Assembly (NCBI RefSeq): GCF_001401755.1
Contig: NZ_KQ474101.1
Location: 139,039-203,038 of the forward strand
Direction of reading: 5' to 3'
Origin: Aquimarina longa SW024
Lineage (GTDB): Bacteria > Bacteroidota > Bacteroidia > Flavobacteriales > Flavobacteriaceae
DNA length: 64,000 bases
Below the pieces are notes generated by a model. The model was given only the letters and a program-made list of their open reading frames with translations. It searched no databases and had not been told where the DNA came from. Both the position numbers and the translations under genes were made by a program. Below, piece after piece: positions 1 through 7,171 of this stretch. The first letter of the stretch is position 1. Each line of letters starts with the position of its first letter.

Positions 1-387
1 AAATAAAATCTTACGGTATCTCAAAATTGAAAATGTAGATGGGAAACTTTTTTTGCAAATTAATTGCATCACTTTTATGTTATGGGTATAGTATCTTAGG
101 TGCTGTTGTAAGGAAATTGTGAAGAGTGCTTGGTTTAGTATTGAGTACAATACAAATATAAATTGCGTTTCAGTACCAAAACAAATTGAGTACAAGTATT
201 CGAATACCCAATAGTATTTTACAAGTTATTTTTTTAATATGTATGAACACAATTAATGAAGATACTTGAATCTGATTTGATTTAAGTTCACGATGTTTTC
301 CACGTTTTTACTAGTTTTTAACATCTACAGATGTGACTTGTATAGGTGGTAAAAACCTATCATTTAATCCCTTATTGAGGGTTTAAT
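1..387. other. Intergenic stretch without a recognisable gene
   Basis: I find no convincing coding region here on either strand. The only structure I see is a short hairpin (ATAGGT/ACCTAT) around 341-360. The stretch leads into the interspersed repeat at 388-471 and the remnant of a metallochaperone gene beyond it, so it may itself be decayed DNA. Confidence 0.5.
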
Positions 388-471
388 TCTTCGAAGCTTG
401 CCTCGACATCAAAATATTTTTTTTCGGAGACATACCTCGTGAGTTTGCTCCGAGGTTGTTGATTTAAATGA
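388..471 (+). repeat. Intergenic two-hairpin repeat, copy A
   Basis: This ~80-bp element matches a second copy at 63057-63134 along its length and, more weakly, a third at 53246-53307. It holds a small hairpin (TCGAAG/CCTCGA, tetraloop CTTG, one mismatch, 391-406) followed by a second (ACCTCG/CGAGGT, 434-456) and a shared tail TTGTTGATTTA. No reading frame is conserved between copies. I infer a genome-wide interspersed noncoding repeat of the REP/MITE kind, but only the copies in this window can be seen. Confidence 0.6.
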
Positions 472-493
472 GAACCAAGCATCTTAAATGACT

Positions 494-830
494 ATTAACA
501 TCAATTAAAGTGATACCGTTCGTTCGTGGAGGGATGCATTTACGTAATCCTTCAGCTCATTAATATCACTGTAGCAAAAATGCAGTTACCAGTAAGAGTG
601 GCTAATCCACTTTGGGGAAATCTATCCATAAACTAGATAGCATTAAGATTTGCATTCTCGTAATTATTTAGAACAATAAAAGGACTCCAGCTTTTATCTA
701 TATGGCTGTTCACTAAATGTCTTAAAAGTGTTATTTTTCCTACTCCTAAAAAAATAACAACAATCGTGATGATAGCTTCTATATTTTCTAAAAGTAGTTT
801 CTGTTTGGTATTTCTTACTTTTAATTTCAT
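494..830 (-). pseudogene. Decayed COG0523/CobW-type GTPase metallochaperone
   Basis: An intact-looking 65-codon start (830 to 633) reads like the N-terminus of COG0523 proteins: a degraded P-loop (IFLGVGKIT, where the family has GGFLGAGKTT), then LLRHLV and FIVLNNYENANLNA, matching the family's VILNDYENADLDA. After the stop the homology continues in shifted frames: LTGNCIF near the family's LTGSCICC metal-binding motif, then INELKDYVNA, then NGITLIDVN ending near 494. The Walker A Thr is Ile, two Cys of the CxCC motif are lost, and there are stops and frameshifts, so the gene is dead. COG0523 proteins are GTP-dependent metal chaperones often found in zinc-limitation clusters, which fits the FolE and MerC-like genes upstream on the same strand. 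Confidence 0.75.
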
Positions 831-887
831 TTTGAGCTATAAAAGTATGATATCAAAAGACTTTAATTTCTCTAGAAAGTGTATCGA

Positions 888-2567
888 TTAAACTTCGATT
901 TGATTTAAAGTATTCATTTTTTCGATTAAATCCCCTGTAATTGCTACAACCGCAGGCTTAGGAATACCATCTTCATCAAAAGGCCATTTACTTGTAGGGT
1001 TACTCTTATCTCTTGTTTGTTCTCCTGGATGTTGAACACTTAAAAATAAGGTTTTGCCATTTGGTGAAAACCAAGGACCTGTGAATTCGGCATCTCTTGG
1101 AGCAGAAGCAACCCGAATTACTTTTCCGGTATCTTTTCCATATCTTGGAATTACGAATAAGCTATTGTTTTTAAAAGGCATATAAGATCCATCTGGTTTA
1201 TTCATAGCACTTCCTGAGATATCTGAAGTCATCCAAAGATTCCCTGATAAATCAAATGCTAAATTATCAGGACAAGAGAATCCGTTTTCTTCATTACCAG
1301 CTTTATAAGTAGTAGCTTTAAAGGTTAAGGCATCAAATTCTCCATTAGTTTCTACAATTTTTAGAATTGAACCATGGAAATCGTTTTTACTCTTGTTGTT
1401 GGTTAGTGAAACAAATATGTTTCCTGTTACAGGATCAATTTCAATATCCTCAGGACGATTTAACGCAGTAGCACCTAGTAATTTTGCAGCTTCTCTTGCT
1501 CTAATTAATACCTCTGTTTGGTCTTTAAACTTATTTTTTAAAACAGATTGATTTTCCCAATCTAAAGCAAGCCATTTTCCATTAATTGTATCTGCAACAT
1601 AAAGCATTCCTTCTTTTAAAGATTGTGGTTTCGAAGAGATAAATTTATACAAATGTTCATTGTTTTTATCATCTCCAGTATAGGCAACTATTCGCTTATC
1701 ATCTAACTCATATAAGGTACAGCATTCATGGGCAAATCTTCCTAAAGCAATATGTTTTTGAGCCGTTCCATCCTTAGGATTTACTTCTACTACCCATCCG
1801 TAATGTTCTGGGGGATACTTATAAAATTTTTCCCAACCTTGGCTACTTGGTCTATGACTAGCTACGTTATCTTTATCATATTCTGTTTCACCAAAAAAAC
1901 TGTCATAGTTTTCTTCACAAGTAAGAAAGGTTTTCCATGGGGTAATGCCACCAGAGCAATTACTATGTGTTCCTATTACAGTAGTTTTTCCTTTGATAGG
2001 AATATCCCAGTTTAATTGAATCGGTGTTTTTGCAGTAATACGTCTATTAAGTGGGTCATTTTCAATAATTTTCCAACGTCCTTTTTCTTCCTTAATTCTT
2101 ACAATGCTTCCGCCAACGTTGTACATTTCTTTATTTACCTGCTCTATAGTTCTATACTGAAATGGGTTTTCATATTTTCTATAATCAAAATCAGAAACAA
2201 AAAGCGGGTTTACATATTCATGGTTTACCCATAACAAGCCGTCATTAGGATTGCCATCATCAAAAGGGATAAAACATGTAAAATCATTATTAAACCCAAA
2301 GGTATCTTTATCACTAATTCTATCTCCCCATTTTATTATGGTATGATAATCTAATCCATTAGCCAATAATAAATCATCTTTATCAGAAGGAAATAAGCCT
2401 TCTAGAGGAAGTTTTTTTAGCTCATTAAGTCTTTCTGTAGATATGGTATTAAAGCCTGTTGTTGGTGTAGTTGTATTGCCACAACTTATTAAGAACTGAG
2501 GTGTGATGACAGAGCCTAACCCAGCTTTTCCAATAAAGGAAATAAATTTTCTTCGACTATACTCCAT
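888..2567 (-). CDS. PhoX-family (DUF839) Tat-exported lipoprotein, probable phosphatase
   Basis: A 559-residue protein with a twin-arginine signal (SRRKF, residues 4-8) and a lipobox ending at Cys29 (LISC), so it is expected to be exported folded and lipid-anchored. The body is the PhoX/DUF839 fold, with the family signature NCSGGITPW (203-211) followed by TCEEN (216-220); the Cys and acidic residues of this region bind the Fe/Ca cofactor in characterised PhoX alkaline phosphatases. It is last in a run of minus-strand genes that starts with the MerC-like gene, 53 nt after the preceding stop, so co-transcription is possible but not certain. Family assignment is firm; phosphatase activity and substrate are inferred. 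Many flavobacterial members are annotated only as DUF839. Confidence 0.85.
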   Translation of the reverse strand: MEYSRRKFISFIGKAGLGSVITPQFLISCGNTTTPTTGFNTISTERLNELKKLPLEGLFPSDKDDLLLANGLDYHTIIKWGDRISDKDTFGFNNDFTCFIPFDDGNPNDGLLWVNHEYVNPLFVSDFDYRKYENPFQYRTIEQVNKEMYNVGGSIVRIKEEKGRWKIIENDPLNRRITAKTPIQLNWDIPIKGKTTVIGTHSNCSGGITPWKTFLTCEENYDSFFGETEYDKDNVASHRPSSQGWEKFYKYPPEHYGWVVEVNPKDGTAQKHIALGRFAHECCTLYELDDKRIVAYTGDDKNNEHLYKFISSKPQSLKEGMLYVADTINGKWLALDWENQSVLKNKFKDQTEVLIRAREAAKLLGATALNRPEDIEIDPVTGNIFVSLTNNKSKNDFHGSILKIVETNGEFDALTFKATTYKAGNEENGFSCPDNLAFDLSGNLWMTSDISGSAMNKPDGSYMPFKNNSLFVIPRYGKDTGKVIRVASAPRDAEFTGPWFSPNGKTLFLSVQHPGEQTRDKSNPTSKWPFDEDGIPKPAVVAITGDLIEKMNTLNQIEV

Positions 2568-2620
2568 AATATTTTTAGATCAAATTATTTTACATCCGAA
2601 CAAATTAGTGATTCATATTT

Positions 2621-3118
2621 TTAATTTAAATGATATTTGTTTAAACAAATTAAATCAGAATATATATCCGTAAATGTATCCTGATGTCTATTATATATTT
2701 TACCCTTTATTTTAATAGATTGATTTGATAAATTATTTAATTCTAATTGTAATTCTTTTATTTTTTTATTCAAATAATAAGAAAGAACTGAGAATTGACG
2801 ATTACCTGTTTGCGTTGATGTTTTAGAGTGTTCCTTCTGCCTTGTAATTTCATTATAGAAATTATTTAATCCTCCAATATCAAAAAAAATATGGTTGCCT
2901 AATGCATCTAAAATGATTTGATTATCCATAGAAAGCACAAAATGAATTTCTCTAATATTATGTTTTTTAATTATTTCCTTTATATATTCAATTGTTTTAC
3001 TATCATAGACAAAAGAATTACCAAGCGAAGTATAAAAATAGTTTTCAGACTTAAATGTCCTATTAATAATATATTCTAAGCAGTCGGTGGGACATATAAG
3101 GTAAAAACATTTTTGCAT
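2621..3118 (-). CDS. Conserved-looking protein of unknown function (165 aa)
   Basis: I do not recognise a family. The protein is soluble-looking, with no signal peptide or membrane segment. It has an N-terminal alpha/beta-looking half (FYLICPTDC, then IREIHFVLSMDNQIILDAL at about 55-73) and a basic, helical C-terminal half rich in Asn, Lys and Leu (KKIKELQLELNNL). Cys4, Cys10 and Cys13 lie near the start. Its ATG overlaps the stop of the upstream NTF2-like gene by one base (TAATG), which points to translational coupling and a shared role in the folE/MerC-type cluster. A metal-related role is only suggested by this context. Confidence 0.6.
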   Translation of the reverse strand: MQKCFYLICPTDCLEYIINRTFKSENYFYTSLGNSFVYDSKTIEYIKEIIKKHNIREIHFVLSMDNQIILDALGNHIFFDIGGLNNFYNEITRQKEHSKTSTQTGNRQFSVLSYYLNKKIKELQLELNNLSNQSIKIKGKIYNRHQDTFTDIYSDLICLNKYHLN

Positions 3119-3591
3119 TAGACCACTGCATTTGGATTGTATGGAAATGAAGAATGGTGCAAATCAATTTTTAATTTCCCATCAATTAGTTTATACCCAA
3201 ACGTATATTCAACTTTTGCCTCATTACCATTTAAATCAGTAAAAAAGTAATTCCCCATAGCAATTGCACGGTTTTCTTCCAAAATGAAATTTGAATTTTC
3301 AAACCTTACTTTTGTCCAAGGCTGAATAGCAAATCCTTTATCTTCGTTACATGCACGATCTTCTCCTGCAATGAAATAAGATAAAGCTTTTGGTTTAGTT
3401 GGTCTAAACTGTTCTATTTCACATTTGGTCGGTTTAAATGAAACTGAACCTACTTCATAAGCATAGGCTTTATCAAGAAATTCGTTAGCGAATTTCTCAC
3501 ATTCAATTCTGTTGTCTTTTAGTGCGCCAATTTTTACTACGCCTTTACCCCAATTGTTTTGAGCATCTAATACTTGTTCTTTAGTTATCAT
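3118..3591 (-). CDS. NTF2-like fold protein of the FKPTK/RPTK type
   Basis: A 157-residue cytosolic protein with the conserved strings VSFKPTKCEIEQFRPTK, ALSYFIAGE, GFAIQPWTKVRFEN and LHHSSFPY. This pattern belongs to a bacterial NTF2-like family, related to the CaMKII association domain, whose members are often mislabelled as phosphoribosyl-AMP cyclohydrolase; I see no HisI motifs. Conserved His and acidic residues could line the NTF2 cavity. The gene follows folE by 17 nt and overlaps the next gene by one base, so it is part of the same operon. The function is unknown; co-occurrence with zinc-cluster genes is the only clue. Confidence 0.7.
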   Translation of the reverse strand: MITKEQVLDAQNNWGKGVVKIGALKDNRIECEKFANEFLDKAYAYEVGSVSFKPTKCEIEQFRPTKPKALSYFIAGEDRACNEDKGFAIQPWTKVRFENSNFILEENRAIAMGNYFFTDLNGNEAKVEYTFGYKLIDGKLKIDLHHSSFPYNPNAVV

Positions 3592-3608
3592 TTTTATTTT
3601 TTTATTTA

Positions 3609-4262
3609 TTATGTTATTATTTTCAAGAATTCATTACGAGTTTCAGTTTCTGAAAAACAGCCTCCATATTCTAAAGTTGTAGTGAAGCTACTTTGATCTT
3701 TTATTCCTCTTGATGAAACACAAAGGTGTTTAGCTGTTACCGAGACAATAACATCTTTTGTTTCTAACACATCTTGCAAATCGTTAAGAATTTGAAGGAC
3801 TAATCTTTCTTGAACTTGTGGACGACGTGCATAATAATCAACTAAACGATTGATTTTTGATAATCCTATTACCTTGTCTTTAGGGATATATGCCACATGA
3901 GCATGCCCAATTATTGGTAGAAAATGATGTTCGCAAGCGGAATCAATTGTGATATTCTGTTCAACCAACATTTTTTTATAACCGTACTTATTTTCAAATG
4001 TTGAAAGTTTTGGTTTATTAATTGGATTCAATCCATAAAATAGCTCCTTCACGTACATTTTAGCAACACGATAAGGAGTTCCAGATAGACTATCATCTGT
4101 TAAATCTAAACCCATCTCTTTCATTATCATTTCAAAATGATACTCTATATTTTTTATTTTTTCATCATCTGTTTTTTCGAATGCATCTGCACGTAACGGT
4201 GTTTTTATACTTGTTGAAAAATGATTGTCCCCAATTATTTGAACTTGTTCTTTATCTTTCAT
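3609..4262 (-). CDS. folE: GTP cyclohydrolase I (type IA, zinc-dependent)
   Basis: This enzyme converts GTP to 7,8-dihydroneopterin triphosphate, the first step of folate/pterin synthesis. At 217 residues it has the normal length. The zinc ligands of type IA enzymes are all present: Cys110 and His113 in SACEHH and Cys181 in KHLCVSSRG, so it is the canonical zinc-dependent form and not the zinc-independent FolE2. The active-site strings GLSKINRLV and RPQVQERL are intact. Its ATG overlaps the 3' end of the upstream MerC-like gene by 11 nt. Zinc-responsive clusters often carry a spare GTP cyclohydrolase, so this could be a paralogue expressed under metal limitation; whether another folE exists lies outside the window. 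Confidence 0.92.
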   Translation of the reverse strand: MKDKEQVQIIGDNHFSTSIKTPLRADAFEKTDDEKIKNIEYHFEMIMKEMGLDLTDDSLSGTPYRVAKMYVKELFYGLNPINKPKLSTFENKYGYKKMLVEQNITIDSACEHHFLPIIGHAHVAYIPKDKVIGLSKINRLVDYYARRPQVQERLVLQILNDLQDVLETKDVIVSVTAKHLCVSSRGIKDQSSFTTTLEYGGCFSETETRNEFLKIIT

Positions 4263-4656
4263 TTGTACAACATTTATCTGTACTACAATTACAGTGTTTT
4301 TTATTATAAAGGTGTAGTATCATTAAAGCAAATGCAGGAACATAAATAATAGCTTCTGATAATGGTAATAATTCTAGTTTTTCATTCATGATCACTAGTA
4401 ATAATGCAAACCAACTTAACCATAATAAAGGTTTAACCCAATTAAGAGTAGTTGTTTTTGTGGACCAATAAATAGCAAAATAAGAAATAGTTAAGAAAAA
4501 ATAATCCATAAACTTCCACCATGTAGGGGGGGCGTCACAACAGGTTGCTGAACCAGTCTGAGCTATAAAAAGAAAAGGAGTAGCAATACAATGAATGAGA
4601 CATAATGAACTTGAGAGAGTTCCTATAATATCTGATTTCTGTTTTATTAATATCAT
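4252..4656 (-). CDS. MerC-domain membrane protein
   Basis: A 134-residue integral membrane protein with about four hydrophobic segments. It carries the MerC-type Cys pair CLIHC (Cys19, Cys23) in the first segment, a second pair CC at 39-40, and a Cys-rich cytosolic tail (HCNCSTDKCC, 121-130). MerC was described in mercury-resistance operons, but in Bacteroidetes MerC-domain proteins are commonly found beside COG0523 and folE genes with no mer genes; here too there is no MerA, MerR or MerP. I infer transport or handling of a thiophilic metal, most likely zinc. It is the first gene of the run and has two palindromic operator-like sites just upstream at 4671-4725. Confidence 0.75.
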   Translation of the reverse strand: MILIKQKSDIIGTLSSSLCLIHCIATPFLFIAQTGSATCCDAPPTWWKFMDYFFLTISYFAIYWSTKTTTLNWVKPLLWLSWFALLLVIMNEKLELLPLSEAIIYVPAFALMILHLYNKKHCNCSTDKCCTNER

Positions 4657-4670
4657 TGATTTTTTTTAAT

Positions 4671-4725
4671 ACAAAACTTAGTTGCAAAACTAAAGAGGAA
4701 TATTTTATAATGCAACTATGTTGCG
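4671..4725. promoter_or_regulatory. Paired palindromic operator candidates (metalloregulator type)
   Basis: Two related sites lie 15-70 nt upstream of the MerC-like start codon. One is GCAAC-TAT-GTTGC (4712-4724) within TGCAACTATGTTGCG. The other, read on the minus strand, is TGCAACTAAGTTTTG, and overlaps an exact TTAGTT-GCAA-AACTAA palindrome at 4678-4693. Both share TGCAACTAwGTT. A perfect version of the same layout, TGCAATATTATTGCA, occurs at 61151-61165. The spacing and symmetry fit a dimeric Fur-family repressor such as Zur, but no regulator gene is in the window. Confidence 0.5.
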
Positions 4726-4860
4726 TTTTATTTTGTAGATATATTTAATAAATAGGTAGAAGCATTGCTCAACCAATCTTAAATGAATTCGAATCTATTT
4801 TTAGTATGATTACTATAAAACGTTTTTGTTTTATACTGTTATTTAGTATTTGATAAAATT

Positions 4861-4892
4861 AAAAAAGCCTGTAAACATATTGTTTACAGGCT
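4861..4892 (-). terminator. Rho-independent terminator after tRNA-Ser
   Basis: A perfect 12-bp stem (AGCCTGTAAACA at 4866-4877 with TGTTTACAGGCT at 4881-4892) closes a 3-nt loop. On the minus strand it is followed by a U-run. It lies just past the 3' end of the tRNA-Ser gene. Confidence 0.85.
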
Positions 4893-4918
4893 CTTAGTAG
4901 AATTTAGTAAATTCTCAG

Positions 4919-5003
4919 CGGAGAAAGAGGGATTCGAACCCCCGGAGGTGTGACCCTCAACAGTTTTCAAGACTGCCGCATTCGACCACTCTGCCATTTC
5001 TCC
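4919..5003 (-). tRNA. tRNA-Ser(UGA)
   Basis: The minus strand folds as a class II tRNA: acceptor GGAGAAA pairs with TTTCTCC, the anticodon loop CTTGAAAA carries TGA, a long variable arm (GAGGGTCACACCTC) follows, and the T-loop is GGTTCGAATCC. The discriminator is G at 4919 and CCA is not encoded. A -7 box (TATATTTG on the minus strand, 5043-5050) lies just upstream and a strong terminator follows. Confidence 0.95.
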
Positions 5004-5042
5004 AGTGTTTAGTCTTATTCAGATATTCCCTGAATGCGGGTG

Positions 5043-5050
5043 CAAATATA
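5043..5050 (-). promoter_or_regulatory. -7 promoter box of tRNA-Ser
   Basis: On the minus strand this reads TATATTTG, matching the Bacteroidetes TAnnTTTG box, about 40 nt upstream of the mature tRNA 5' end. I do not see a clear -33 TTG at the usual distance. Confidence 0.6.
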
Positions 5051-5175
5051 ATACCTTTTTTGGTTTTAAAAAGAAAAAAGATAAAAATATTTTTAAAAGC
5101 ATTTTTTTTGTGATAACATTGATATAATCATATGCAATGAATTAAGTATATTGTGCATGTATAAATTTAATTTTC

Positions 5176-6249
5176 ATGAAAAACCTTATCGTATTATTAA
5201 GCCTAGTTATAATTTGTAGCTGTGGTACTTGTCATAAATCTAATACAAATGATTATCAGTCTGAATCAGATTCGCATTCTAACATAGATAATGATGATGT
5301 GGCAGCTATGTATGCAGAAAGTATTACTGCAAAAGAATTAAAAGAATATCTATATACTTTTGCAGGGGATGATTTTGAAGGGCGTGATACTGGAGAGCCT
5401 GGTCAGAAGAAAGCTGCAGAATATTTGAAACAGCAATATAAAAAAATGGGAATACCTTCTCCTTTAGGAGGAGATGATTATTTTCAGGAAATTCCCGAAA
5501 GTTATTTTAGAGGAGGAATTAAATCCTCGGAAAATGTATTAGCCTTTATTGAAGGAACAGAAAAACCAAAAGAAATTGTTGTTATTTCTGCACATTATGA
5601 TCATGTAGGAGTGGATGCAAAAGGGAATATTTATAATGGAGCCGATGATGATGGATCAGGAACCGTTAGTTTGTTAGAGATAGCAGATGCTTTTATGAAA
5701 GCTAAAAAAGATGGATTTGGTCCTAAGAGGTCTATTTTATTTTTACATGTAACAGGTGAAGAAAAAGGGTTGTATGGTTCTAAGTTTTATACAGAAAACC
5801 CAGTTTTTCCTCTCAAAAATACAGTAACAGATCTTAATATAGATATGATTGGACGGATCGATAAAAAGCATGAAGAGGATAGTAATTATGTCTATTTAAT
5901 AGGAAGTGATAGATTGAGCACTGAACTACATAATATTAGTGAAAAGATGAATGAAAAGTATACTAAATTAAATTTAGATTATACATATAATGAAAAGAAT
6001 GATCCAAATAGATTTTATTTTAGAAGTGATCATTACAATTTTGCAAAACACAACATCCCAATTATATTTTATTTTAATGGAGTACATGAAGATTATCATA
6101 AACCAACAGATACACCAGATAAAATAGAATATGATCTTATGACTAAGCGCGCACAATTAGTTTTTTATACTGCTTGGGATATTGCTAATAGAGAAAAACG
6201 AATTCTGGTAGACGTTTTTAATGAAGAAAAAAATAAAACTAATGAATAA
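5176..6249 (+). CDS. M28-family zinc aminopeptidase-like lipoprotein
   Basis: A 357-residue exported lipoprotein (signal MKNLIVLLSLVIICSC, lipid Cys at about 16). The M28 metal-binding set is visible in order: SAHYDHVG, NGADDDGSGT, TGEEKGLYGS, LNIDMIGR and RSDHYNF, giving the usual His, Asp, Glu, Asp and His ligands of a co-catalytic di-zinc site. M28 peptidases release N-terminal residues from peptides, and exported ones in Flavobacteria are thought to help digest scavenged protein. It stands alone between two tRNA genes on the opposite strand and is followed by a bidirectional terminator. Substrate range is not predictable. Confidence 0.9.
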   Translation: MKNLIVLLSLVIICSCGTCHKSNTNDYQSESDSHSNIDNDDVAAMYAESITAKELKEYLYTFAGDDFEGRDTGEPGQKKAAEYLKQQYKKMGIPSPLGGDDYFQEIPESYFRGGIKSSENVLAFIEGTEKPKEIVVISAHYDHVGVDAKGNIYNGADDDGSGTVSLLEIADAFMKAKKDGFGPKRSILFLHVTGEEKGLYGSKFYTENPVFPLKNTVTDLNIDMIGRIDKKHEEDSNYVYLIGSDRLSTELHNISEKMNEKYTKLNLDYTYNEKNDPNRFYFRSDHYNFAKHNIPIIFYFNGVHEDYHKPTDTPDKIEYDLMTKRAQLVFYTAWDIANREKRILVDVFNEEKNKTNE

Positions 6250-6273
6250 TTAAATTTGATAGGAAGAATAAAA

Positions 6274-6300
6274 AAAAGCCCTTATAAGGGCTTTTTTTTA
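6274..6300. terminator. Bidirectional terminator between M28 peptidase and tRNA-His
   Basis: The palindrome AAGCCCTTATAAGGGCTT is flanked by an A-run on one side and a T-run on the other, so it can stop transcription from both convergent genes: the M28 peptidase (plus) and tRNA-His (minus). Confidence 0.85.
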
Positions 6301-6308
6301 TTCTCAAA

Positions 6309-6384
6309 GGGTGGAAGACGGGATTCGAACCCGCGACCCTTGGTACCACAAACCAATGCTCTAACCAACTGAGCTACAACCACC
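6309..6384 (-). tRNA. tRNA-His(GUG)
   Basis: The minus strand gives GTGGTTG acceptor with the extra 5' G(-1) typical of tRNA-His at 6384, anticodon stem TTGGT/ACCAA around loop TTGTGGT (anticodon GTG), and T-arm GCGGG-TTCGAAT-CCCGT. Oddly, the 3' acceptor strand is CTTCCAC, so acceptor pairs 5:68 and 6:67 are two adjacent U-U mismatches. D-arm, anticodon arm and T-arm are normal and a -7 box (TATTTTTG, 6400-6407) is present upstream, so I still read it as a functional gene. Confidence 0.9.
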
Positions 6385-6399
6385 ATTTTAATTCGGGTG

Positions 6400-6407
6400 C
6401 AAAAATA
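6400..6407 (-). promoter_or_regulatory. -7 promoter box of tRNA-His
   Basis: The minus strand reads TATTTTTG (TAnnTTTG) 16 nt upstream of the tRNA-His 5' end. Confidence 0.55.
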
Positions 6408-6442
6408 AAGCTTTTCTATATTTCTACAAAACTTTTTTTAAA

Positions 6443-7159
6443 TTAAATTAAATTAAAAATAGAATCAACTGCAATATAACGTTCTACAGTAAAACCTTCG
6501 GCATATTCTACACCAATAATTCTCCCTAAATCAGCCGCACGATATTTGGTGCTTTCTAAGAAATTTTTGCTAGATATAGGAGTAGTAGGTTCTTTACTGT
6601 TACTATCATAAAATTGTGAAGCATATGCCATAACGCTTTCCATTTTTTTGTCAATATGACTACTAATATCGACTACAAAATCAGGCTCTATAGTTGCCCA
6701 TTGTATATAATGATACACATGTTTTGGTCTCCAAGGTTCCTGAGTGATACCGTCCAGAGTTGTTTCAATCTTTCTTAAGCCAGACAAAAAACAAGAATCA
6801 CTGGTCAGTTTGCTTCCTTTGCCATGATCTATATGGCGATCTGTAACAGCATTACATAACACTATTTCGGGTCGATACTTTCTTAATATTTTAATGATCT
6901 CTAATTGATGATTTTGATCATTAACAAAAAAACCATCTTTAAAACCAAGGTTTTCACGAGTTGCGATACCTAAAATCGAAGCTGCATTTTTAGCTTCCTG
7001 ATCTCTAATTTCAGGAGTCCCTCTTGTTCCCAATTCTCCTCGGGTAAGATCTAATATCCCTACTTTTTTGCCTCTACTAACTTCTTTTGCAATAGTTCCT
7101 GAGCAACTTAATTCTACATCATCCGGATGAGCACCTATGGCTAAGATGTCTAATTTCAT
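6443..7159 (-). CDS. bshB1: Bacillithiol biosynthesis deacetylase BshB1
   Basis: This 238-residue PIG-L/LmbE-family zinc hydrolase removes the acetyl group from GlcNAc-malate, the second step of bacillithiol synthesis. The zinc motif AHPDDVE is at 10-16, followed by DLTRGELGTRG and the family string RDQEAKNAA. A second metal His lies in DRHIDHGKG. Bacillithiol is the main low-molecular-weight thiol in many Flavobacteria, which fits the thiol peroxidase and peroxiredoxin genes nearby. The gene is 12 nt downstream of the sulfur-amino-acid PLP enzyme on the same strand, so cysteine supply and thiol synthesis may be co-expressed. bshA and bshC are not in the window. Confidence 0.9.
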   Translation of the reverse strand: MKLDILAIGAHPDDVELSCSGTIAKEVSRGKKVGILDLTRGELGTRGTPEIRDQEAKNAASILGIATRENLGFKDGFFVNDQNHQLEIIKILRKYRPEIVLCNAVTDRHIDHGKGSKLTSDSCFLSGLRKIETTLDGITQEPWRPKHVYHYIQWATIEPDFVVDISSHIDKKMESVMAYASQFYDSNSKEPTTPISSKNFLESTKYRAADLGRIIGVEYAEGFTVERYIAVDSIFNLI

Positions 7160-7171
7160 ATTTTAATATTT

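Noticed and set aside
2016..2234. Plus-strand ORFs inside the PhoX gene (also 1752-2015)
   Set aside because: Hydrophobic Phe-rich frames opposite a well-supported PhoX gene; no start signal or family.
4252..4656. Mercury-resistance operon
   Set aside because: A MerC domain is present, but there is no merA, merR, merP or merT, and the neighbours point to zinc.
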